49,332 nt of DNA from Bacteroidia bacterium (GTDB lineage: Bacteria > Bacteroidota > Bacteroidia > Chitinophagales > UBA2359). The notes below the pieces were generated by a model. The model saw only the letters and a list, made by a program, of their open reading frames with translations. It was not told the origin of the DNA and did not search any database. The stretch's first letter is position 1; every line of letters begins with the position of its first letter. Positions 43,259 through 49,332 of this stretch are shown piece by piece. Both the position numbers and the translations under genes were made by a program. The stretch spans positions 1 to 49,332 of the forward strand of contig JAUHXA010000056.1 in assembly GCA_030427245.1 (NCBI GenBank). Reading direction: 5' to 3'.

Positions 43259-45739
43259 ATGCCTCAAGAAAATTCTTTACCTCTCTCTGAAACCTCCTCC
43301 CCTTCCAAAAAAAGTTATGGTAAGCTAATAATTGCCCTTCTTCTTCCTATTTTATTGATAGGTGCAACCGCTTTGGCTTATCTTCAAATCCCAGAAATGA
43401 AAATGTGGATGGATGCTAACAGACAGTTGGTTCTGATTATACTAAGTTCTACATTTGGTCTTCTGCTTTTTGGTTATATTCTTTATTACCTACCTCGCAA
43501 GAAAAAAAATAACAGTGAAAACAGGCTTTTAAAGGAAGAACAAACAAGTGCAGTCAATATCCAAGCAAAGAAAAAATTTGGAACTTTTCAAGGGGTTTTT
43601 ACGCCCACCTTGCTGACCATATTGGGCGTTATCATGTATTTGCGTGAAGGTTGGGTAGTCGGCAATGCAGGAGTTTTAGGAGCTTTGGGAATCATTGCTT
43701 TGGCTTGTGCGATTACTTTTTTTACTGCCTTATCCATGTCGTCTATCACGACCAATATACGTATTGGAGCTGGAGGTGCTTTTTCGATTATCTCTCAATC
43801 TTTGGGATTGGAGGCTGGAGGTGCGATAGGTATTCCTCTTTACTTCGCACAAGCCTTAGCAGTTGCCATGTATGTCTTTGGTTTTAGAGAAGGATGGGTA
43901 TGGATTTTTCCCGATCACCCCGCTTTGTTGGTGGACATAGGAACATTTGCTTTGGTTTATCTTATTGTGAACATCAGCACCGATTTTGCTTTTCGCATCC
44001 AATATTTCATCATGGCTATTATCTTTGGTTCTATCATTTCCATCATTGGAGGGCTGTTTACCCAAGAGCTCAACCTTGATTTCAAATGGTTTGGAGATTA
44101 TGCTGGTTCTCCCGAAGACGGTTTCAAAGGTTCAAATTTTTGGATTGTATTTGCAGTTTATTTCCCTGCTGTGACGGGCATTATGGCAGGTGCGAATATG
44201 TCTGGTGAATTGGATAATCCACGAGAAAATATCCCCATAGGAACTTTAACAGCAGTAGTGCTAAGTACATTGGTTTATATGGGATTAGCTATTGTGCTGG
44301 CACTACTTGCTACTCCTGAAGAACTGGTCAGTAACTACACCATCTTGATTGACAAAGCAATATGGGCTCCAATCGTACTGGCAGGGCTTTTGGGCGCAAC
44401 TTTGTCTTCTGCACTATCTTCACTGGTAGGCGCACCGAGAATTTTGCAGGCTTTGGGACAAAATAAAATTTTGTTCTTCAACGAAACATTGACCAAAATT
44501 GACCAAAAAGGTGAACCTCGAAATGCCTTAATCATTACTGTTTTGATTGTAGTTGTGGCATTGCTTATGCGTGATCTTAATGCCATTGCTCCACTTATTA
44601 CCATGTTTTTCATGATTACTTATGCGATGATCAACGTGGTCGTATTGGTCGAGCAGAGTTTGGGACAAATTAGTTTCCGTCCAACGCTTCGTGTACCGAT
44701 TATCATTCCTTTATTGGGAGCTTTGGGCTGCTTTTTTGTCATGTTCATCATCAATCCCGTTTTTGGGATTCTTTCTATCGGCATTGTAATGTTTGTCTAT
44801 ATTTTTCTGGTGCGGCGAAAGCTCGAAACAGAAGCGGGCGATACTCGTAGCGGAATGTTCAACTCATTGGCAGAATGGGCAGCAAAAGTGGTGAACAAAC
44901 TACCCGAAGCTACAGAACGCTCTTGGCAACCCAACCTACTTATTCCTGCCGAAAGCCCAAATGATATAGTCCGAGCTTACAAAGTGATTTACTCTATTGT
45001 AAATCCAAAGGGGTCATTAAAAATATTAGGTTTTACGACCAACCGACAAATAGGAAAAATGGACAAGCGTTTGTCTGAATTGGCGGCCTATTTTATGGAT
45101 CAAGGCATCAGTGCAAGAGCAGCTTTGGTAGAAAGTGATACTTATCAGTCTGGTGTAGTGACGAGTATGCAGTCACTTAAAGCAGCATTTTTCCGTCCCA
45201 ATATCATATTCTTGAGTTTGATAGATAGTACAAAAAGAGACGAGGATGTAGCTAACTTGATGAAACAAGCCAAATACTATGGTATGGGGGCAATTCTTTA
45301 TGTACCCTTCAAAAAAGTGGGCTTAGGACTGGAGAAAAATATCAATTTGTGGCTTTATTTGAATGACACAAATATTTCTTCTGACATGAAGGTAGTGGAA
45401 ATCAATATAGCCTTATTGGTTGCTTACTTATTGAAACGCAACTGGAAAGCGAAGTTGAATTTGATTGCTGTAAACAATTCGGAGGCAGGAGTAAACGAGG
45501 AAAAGGCAAGTGAATATATAGATAAACTGAAAATCTTGGCACGACTTCCTAAAGACATCAAGATGTTTTATTTTTCAGATAAACAGGAGGTAGATGACCT
45601 AGCACCTACTGGAGATATTAACATCTTTTCTATCAAAGGAAATGAGATAGACATCGGCAGAATCAGAAATAGAGCAAATAGTCTTGAAACGTCCTGTTTG
45701 TTCATGTTGGATTCAGGTAAAGAAAATGCTTTGGCGTAA
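43259..45739 (+). CDS. bacterial SLC12-like cation-chloride cotransporter (APC superfamily)
   Basis: An 826-residue membrane protein. Two N-terminal hydrophobic segments (~25-85) precede the canonical APC core. The core begins GTFQGVFTPTLLTILGVIMY-LREGWVVGNAG and contains AVYFPAVTGIMAGANMSG-ELDNPRENIPIG, the signature block of NKCC/KCC cotransporters. The last ~300 residues are a cytoplasmic domain (SLKILGFTTNRQIGKMDKRL, FRPNIIFLSLI) corresponding to the SLC12 C-terminal domain. It probably couples amino acid or ion movement to cation gradients; the substrate is not known for bacterial members. The two extra N-terminal segments are unusual. It ends at a strong bidirectional terminator. Confidence 0.88.
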   Translation: MPQENSLPLSETSSPSKKSYGKLIIALLLPILLIGATALAYLQIPEMKMWMDANRQLVLIILSSTFGLLLFGYILYYLPRKKKNNSENRLLKEEQTSAVNIQAKKKFGTFQGVFTPTLLTILGVIMYLREGWVVGNAGVLGALGIIALACAITFFTALSMSSITTNIRIGAGGAFSIISQSLGLEAGGAIGIPLYFAQALAVAMYVFGFREGWVWIFPDHPALLVDIGTFALVYLIVNISTDFAFRIQYFIMAIIFGSIISIIGGLFTQELNLDFKWFGDYAGSPEDGFKGSNFWIVFAVYFPAVTGIMAGANMSGELDNPRENIPIGTLTAVVLSTLVYMGLAIVLALLATPEELVSNYTILIDKAIWAPIVLAGLLGATLSSALSSLVGAPRILQALGQNKILFFNETLTKIDQKGEPRNALIITVLIVVVALLMRDLNAIAPLITMFFMITYAMINVVVLVEQSLGQISFRPTLRVPIIIPLLGALGCFFVMFIINPVFGILSIGIVMFVYIFLVRRKLETEAGDTRSGMFNSLAEWAAKVVNKLPEATERSWQPNLLIPAESPNDIVRAYKVIYSIVNPKGSLKILGFTTNRQIGKMDKRLSELAAYFMDQGISARAALVESDTYQSGVVTSMQSLKAAFFRPNIIFLSLIDSTKRDEDVANLMKQAKYYGMGAILYVPFKKVGLGLEKNINLWLYLNDTNISSDMKVVEINIALLVAYLLKRNWKAKLNLIAVNNSEAGVNEEKASEYIDKLKILARLPKDIKMFYFSDKQEVDDLAPTGDINIFSIKGNEIDIGRIRNRANSLETSCLFMLDSGKENALA

Positions 45740-45775
45740 ACTTTTATCTGAAAACTACCACTTGTCAAAAAAAGA

Positions 45776-45812
45776 AAAACCCTCTTACCGTATCAAACAG
45801 TAAGAGGGTTTT
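45776..45812. terminator. bidirectional intrinsic terminator
   Basis: A 13-bp perfect stem, AAAACCCTCTTAC (45776-45788) with GTAAGAGGGTTTT (45800-45812), and an 11-base loop. It lies between the convergent cotransporter (stop 45739) and the DUF11 protein gene (stop 45845) and has A and T runs suited to both directions. Confidence 0.85.
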
Positions 45813-45844
45813 GTCTTATTATAATCAAATATTCCTTCTATTCA

Positions 45845-48800
45845 TCACTCTTTCACAAACTTACTTCTCACAAATCCTTCTGGAGTTTCGATAGAAAGTG
45901 AATAAACACCTGTTGGTAAGTGTCCAACTTCCAACTGTATGGTATTGTCGCCAGGAGCAGTTTTCAAAGACTGTTTGGACAATAACTTTCCAGTTACATC
46001 ATACATCAATACATTCACCTGTGAGCCTTCGGTGTTGAACAATACGGTCAAATCATCAGTCGCAGGTATGGGGAATATACTTTGTAATACCAAGGTCGAA
46101 GCTTTAGCTATCGGTGCATCGGCATATACTCCTTTTCCTCCGCTGCTTCCTGCCAAACTAACCGTTGCAGCGCCTTCATCGTCTTCAATTGGAGTCGTTG
46201 TCGCATTGTTGTTCGGTGTTGAATCAAAATCCATTTGGTTGGCAGCAGTAACCTGAGCAAAATTCACAACAGGATTGTTGAGATTCAAGGTAAACAAGAC
46301 CAAATCCATCGTAGCACTCGCTCCTCCATTCAATGTTCCAACTGTCCATTTTTGGAAATAAAGATTGAAGTTTCCTTGTGATACGGATTTATTGGAGAAG
46401 GCCATACCATTCGGAATAGGATTCATTATTTCTACGCCTGTTGCCGTCAAAGTGCTGTTGTTGGTGACAGTGATGGTGAATGTAACGTGTTGGTAGAGTG
46501 TCGTAAATGGTTTATCAACGGTTACATTGACCTCCAAATCAATCTTATCTCCTCCACCGCAAGTTTCAACGGTTTTGACAACCATATTGGATTCACCTAC
46601 ATATTCTTCACATCCATGTCTGCGAGAACATCGAATGTAATAAGTAGTCTGTGTAATCGGACCTGGGTTATAATTGGAAGAGTTGGAGTTTGGAATCTCT
46701 GACCAATCTGTGCTGTTTATGGTAAAAACTGTACCTGTTGTACTCTTGAACCATAAGTATTCCAAAGCACCTGTTCCGCCTGAAGGCAAGGCCGTATTGA
46801 CCATGTTAATCGGGTCGTAAGAAGGGCTACAACCTGTTTCGTCGTAACCAATCGTGCCGCCATTCGTCACGTTGTCACATTCCGCTGGAGGATTGACCGT
46901 TGCATCGTCTTCGTCGTCTTCATTCGGAGTATTGTTGCTGTCGTTGCCAGGCGTAGAATCCAAATCGGGTTCATTGGCGGCTTGGACTTGGGCAAAATTG
47001 GTAATCGGTGCATTGATTTGCAGTACTTCTGCGACAATGGTCAGAGTAGCAGAGGCATTCTTCGCCAAACTTCCTACTGTCCAAATACCTGTATTTTCGT
47101 CATAACTACCCTGTGATTCGTTGGCATTGTCAAAAGACAATTCACTCGGCAATACATCTTTTACGCTCACACCTGTGGCAATCGCTGGCCCTTTGTTGGT
47201 GACAACCAACGTGTAGGTCAAATTATCACCTACTTCTGCTTCAAATTGATTCACCGTTTTGGTCAATTGCAAATCAATCTTGTCGGGAACAATATCAGAA
47301 CCAATTGTTGCATCGTCTTCGTCGTCTTCATCGGGTGTATTGTCGGTATCGTTGCCAGGTGTAGAATCCACATCCGTTTCATTGGCGGTGCGTACCTGTG
47401 CAAAATTCACGATAGGTGCGCTGTCATTCAAAATGAAAATTTTGATGTCCAAAGTAGCGCTTTCGTTGGGTGCAAGGCTGCCAATCGTCCAAATAGCATT
47501 CCAAGAACTGAATGTTCCTTTTGAAGCTGTGCTGCCGCTAAATGCTTGTCCAGCAGGAATTTGGTCTTTGACGGTCACACCTGTTGCCGTCATTGGTCCT
47601 TTGTTGGTAACTGTGACGGTGAAAGTACGATGTGTATATTTGACCAATTGGGTATTGTCAACCGTTTTGGTCAATTCCAAATCAATGAAATTACCTGTTG
47701 GAGTAGGAATAATGGTCACTGCAGATTCATCGTCTTCGTCTGGTGTTTGGTTGGTATCATTGCCAGGTGTAGAATCAATGTCGGATTCATTGGCCGTTTG
47801 CACTTGGGCAAAACAAGTGATAGGATTCGGAATGCTTACCACATTTACCGTCACCTTCAATGTTTTGGTTTGGTTCTTCAAGACTGACCCAACTGTCCAA
47901 GTTTTTGTCGCATTGTTATAAGAAGTTCCCGAACTTGGAATGTCGCTAACATATTGAAGTCCTGCTGGTGAGTTGATTTTCACCGTCACGCCTGTTGCGT
48001 CTGCAGGGCCATTGTTCAGCAACGTTAAGGTATAGGTTACTTGGCTTCCAGCTACTGCTTGAGACACATTGGCTGTTTTAATTAACTGCAAATCAATCTT
48101 GTCGGGCTGTACATCGGGACTTATGGTAGCTGCGGCCTCATCGTCTTCGTTTGGTGTATTGTCGGTGTCATTGCCTGGTGTAGAATCTACATCCGTTTCG
48201 TTGGCAGTTTGCACTTGGACAAAATTGGTAATTGGAGTATTCACATTCAAGATGAAAAGCTTCAATACTAGTGTCGCAGATTGGTTTGGAGCCAATGTAC
48301 CTACATTCCACGTTTCATTGAACAATGAAAAAGTTCCTTGACTCGCCGTAGCACTGGTAAATGCCAAACCTGCTGGGATTTTATCTTTTACGGTTACACC
48401 AGTTGCAGCAATAGCACCTTTGTTGGTAATCGTAATGGTATAGTTTCGGTTGGTAAATTTGACCAGCAATGGATTGTCCACTGTTTTGGTCAATTCCAAG
48501 TCAATCTTATCTCCTGTTGGACAAGTATTTGGACAACTTCCACCACAGTCAATGCCTGTTTCATCGCCATTTTGAATGCCATCACTACAAGTTGAACATG
48601 CCGTTGGGCAACTTCCTCCACAGTCAATGCCTGTTTCATCGCCATTTTGAATGCCATCTGTACAAGTTGGGCAAGCCGTTGGGCAACTACCACCGCAATC
48701 TATGCCTGTTTCGTCGCCATTCTGAATGCCATCGCTACAAGTTGAACATGCCGTTGGACAACTGCCACCGCAATCTATACCTGTTTCATCCCCATTTTGA

Positions 48801-49332
48801 ATGCCATCAGAACAAGTAGGGCAAGCTGTTGGACAACTTCCACCGCAATCAATACCTGTTTCGTCGCCATTTTGAATACCATCTGTACAAGTTGGGCAAG
48901 CCGTTGGGCAACTGCCACCGCAATCTATACCTGTTTCATCCCCATTTTGAATGCCATCAGAACAAGTAGGGCAAGCTGTTGGACAACTTCCACCGCAGTC
49001 AATGCCTGTTTCGTCGCCATTTTGAATGCCATCACTACAAGTTGGACATGCTGTTGGGCAACTCCCACCGCAATCAATGCCTGTTTCATCGCCATTTTGA
49101 ATGCCATCACTACAAGTTGCACAAGCTGTTGGGCAACTTCCACCGCAATCAATGCCTGTTTCATCGCCATTTTGAATGCCATCACTACAAGTAGCACATG
49201 CTGTTGGGCAACTTCCACCACAGTCAATGCCTGTTTCGTCGCCATTTTGAATGCCATCACTACAAGTCGCACATGCTGTTGGGCAACTGCCACCACAGTC
49301 TATACCTGTTTCATCGCCATTTTGAATGCCAT
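45845..49332 (-). CDS. T9SS-exported adhesin-like protein with Cys repeats and five DUF11 domains (5' end outside window)
   Basis: The frame is open from the right window edge to TAA at 45845 (at least 1162 residues); no start codon is needed inside the window, and the TTG at 48499 is merely internal. Order from the N-terminal side: at least ten 25-residue Cys repeats (DGIQNGDETGIDCGGSCP), five DUF11-type beta-sandwich domains (each TKTV-x-TVTNKG-x-ATGVTVKD-like) separated by acidic linkers (DSTPGNDTDNTPDEDDE), a non-DUF11 insert with its own Cys (GGTIGYDETGCSPSY) before the last DUF11 domain, and a type A T9SS C-terminal sorting domain (IFPIPATDDLTVLF, PTGVYSLSIETPEGFVRSKF). It is probably attached to or released at the cell surface for adhesion. 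Confidence 0.9.
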   Translation of the reverse strand, partial: GIQNGDETGIDCGGSCPTACATCSDGIQNGDETGIDCGGSCPTACATCSDGIQNGDETGIDCGGSCPTACATCSDGIQNGDETGIDCGGSCPTACPTCSDGIQNGDETGIDCGGSCPTACPTCSDGIQNGDETGIDCGGSCPTACPTCTDGIQNGDETGIDCGGSCPTACPTCSDGIQNGDETGIDCGGSCPTACSTCSDGIQNGDETGIDCGGSCPTACPTCTDGIQNGDETGIDCGGSCPTACSTCSDGIQNGDETGIDCGGSCPNTCPTGDKIDLELTKTVDNPLLVKFTNRNYTITITNKGAIAATGVTVKDKIPAGLAFTSATASQGTFSLFNETWNVGTLAPNQSATLVLKLFILNVNTPITNFVQVQTANETDVDSTPGNDTDNTPNEDDEAAATISPDVQPDKIDLQLIKTANVSQAVAGSQVTYTLTLLNNGPADATGVTVKINSPAGLQYVSDIPSSGTSYNNATKTWTVGSVLKNQTKTLKVTVNVVSIPNPITCFAQVQTANESDIDSTPGNDTNQTPDEDDESAVTIIPTPTGNFIDLELTKTVDNTQLVKYTHRTFTVTVTNKGPMTATGVTVKDQIPAGQAFSGSTASKGTFSSWNAIWTIGSLAPNESATLDIKIFILNDSAPIVNFAQVRTANETDVDSTPGNDTDNTPDEDDEDDATIGSDIVPDKIDLQLTKTVNQFEAEVGDNLTYTLVVTNKGPAIATGVSVKDVLPSELSFDNANESQGSYDENTGIWTVGSLAKNASATLTIVAEVLQINAPITNFAQVQAANEPDLDSTPGNDSNNTPNEDDEDDATVNPPAECDNVTNGGTIGYDETGCSPSYDPINMVNTALPSGGTGALEYLWFKSTTGTVFTINSTDWSEIPNSNSSNYNPGPITQTTYYIRCSRRHGCEEYVGESNMVVKTVETCGGGDKIDLEVNVTVDKPFTTLYQHVTFTITVTNNSTLTATGVEIMNPIPNGMAFSNKSVSQGNFNLYFQKWTVGTLNGGASATMDLVLFTLNLNNPVVNFAQVTAANQMDFDSTPNNNATTTPIEDDEGAATVSLAGSSGGKGVYADAPIAKASTLVLQSIFPIPATDDLTVLFNTEGSQVNVLMYDVTGKLLSKQSLKTAPGDNTIQLEVGHLPTGVYSLSIETPEGFVRSKFVKE
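48566..49332 (-). repeat. 75-bp tandem repeats coding for 25-residue Cys units
   Basis: The same sequence block recurs with a constant 75-bp period at 48566, 48641, 48716, 48791, 48866, 48941, 49016, 49091, 49166, 49241 and 49316, continuing past the edge. Each unit encodes four cysteines and an acidic DGIQNGDETGID stretch that resembles a calcium-binding loop. Units differ at only a few, mostly synonymous, positions, and no indel breaks the frame. Confidence 0.9.

Noticed and set aside
48490-49296. Long minus-strand frames rich in MAFKMAMKQAL repeats
   Set aside because: These are shifted-frame readings of the 75-bp Cys repeats; the DUF11 protein frame is continuous through the same DNA and makes biological sense.
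48566-49332. Possible CRISPR array because of regular repeats
   Set aside because: The 75-bp period is fully coding, with no variable spacers; the whole unit repeats.

Overview
The window comes from a member of the Bacteroidota with moderate to low GC. The evidence is a T9SS-type C-terminal sorting domain, a TonB-dependent receptor with a carboxypeptidase-regulatory-like N-terminus, several promoter-like TAnnTTTG hexamer-type sites, A-rich leaders without Shine-Dalgarno sequences, and a metal RND pump fused to its outer-membrane factor. A Saprospiria/Chitinophagia-like lineage is a guess; no rRNA or tRNA is present to settle it.

Layout. 1-1135: accessory edge with a cut-off gene, a RAMA-like protein, a decayed two-gene cassette and a 53-bp tandem repeat. 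1136-4362: AAA+ ATPase/nuclease, methyltransferase and a DUF58 protein. 4666-9087: a 1473-residue secreted protein with crystallin, ricin-B and C-terminal repeat modules. 9532-10962: CNT/NupC nucleoside transporter. 10968-17408 (minus strand): heavy-metal efflux operon of a small Cys/His-rich exported protein, a CzcA/CusA-type pump fused to a TolC-like domain, and a His-rich lipoprotein adaptor, with palindromic repeats in its gaps. 17647-19530: DEAD-box RNA helicase. 19890-21690: CHAT-protease conflict protein facing a nucleotidyltransferase. 21874-25635: fatty-acid genes (dienoyl-CoA isomerase-like, zinc-independent MDR reductase, acyl-CoA synthetase), the last flanked by a MITE-like element and an inverted partial copy. 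25769-31510 (minus): NADAR protein, tiny membrane zinc-finger protein, GH2 beta-galactosidase and UvrD-like helicase. 32009-38870: ferredoxin, ABC-F ATPase, trans-3-hydroxyproline dehydratase-like protein, an unknown helical protein, a thioesterase interrupted by TGA, a PPOX-fold protein and a secreted esterase. 39039-45739: TonB receptor, phosphate-type porin and a bacterial SLC12-like cotransporter. 45845-49332: a T9SS-exported DUF11 adhesin-like protein whose 25-residue Cys repeats run off the right edge.

Functional groups: the three metal genes should form one tripartite CBA efflux system. The three acyl-CoA genes fit breakdown of unsaturated fatty acids. The TonB receptor, porin and cotransporter are envelope transport genes. 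The most notable non-genic structure is a set of small palindromes (consensus near AAGTNTCCANACTT), the MITE-like pair and a second dispersed palindrome family. I saw no CRISPR array, prophage, insertion sequence with transposase, riboswitch or stable RNA gene. All homology statements rest on motif reading; no search was run.
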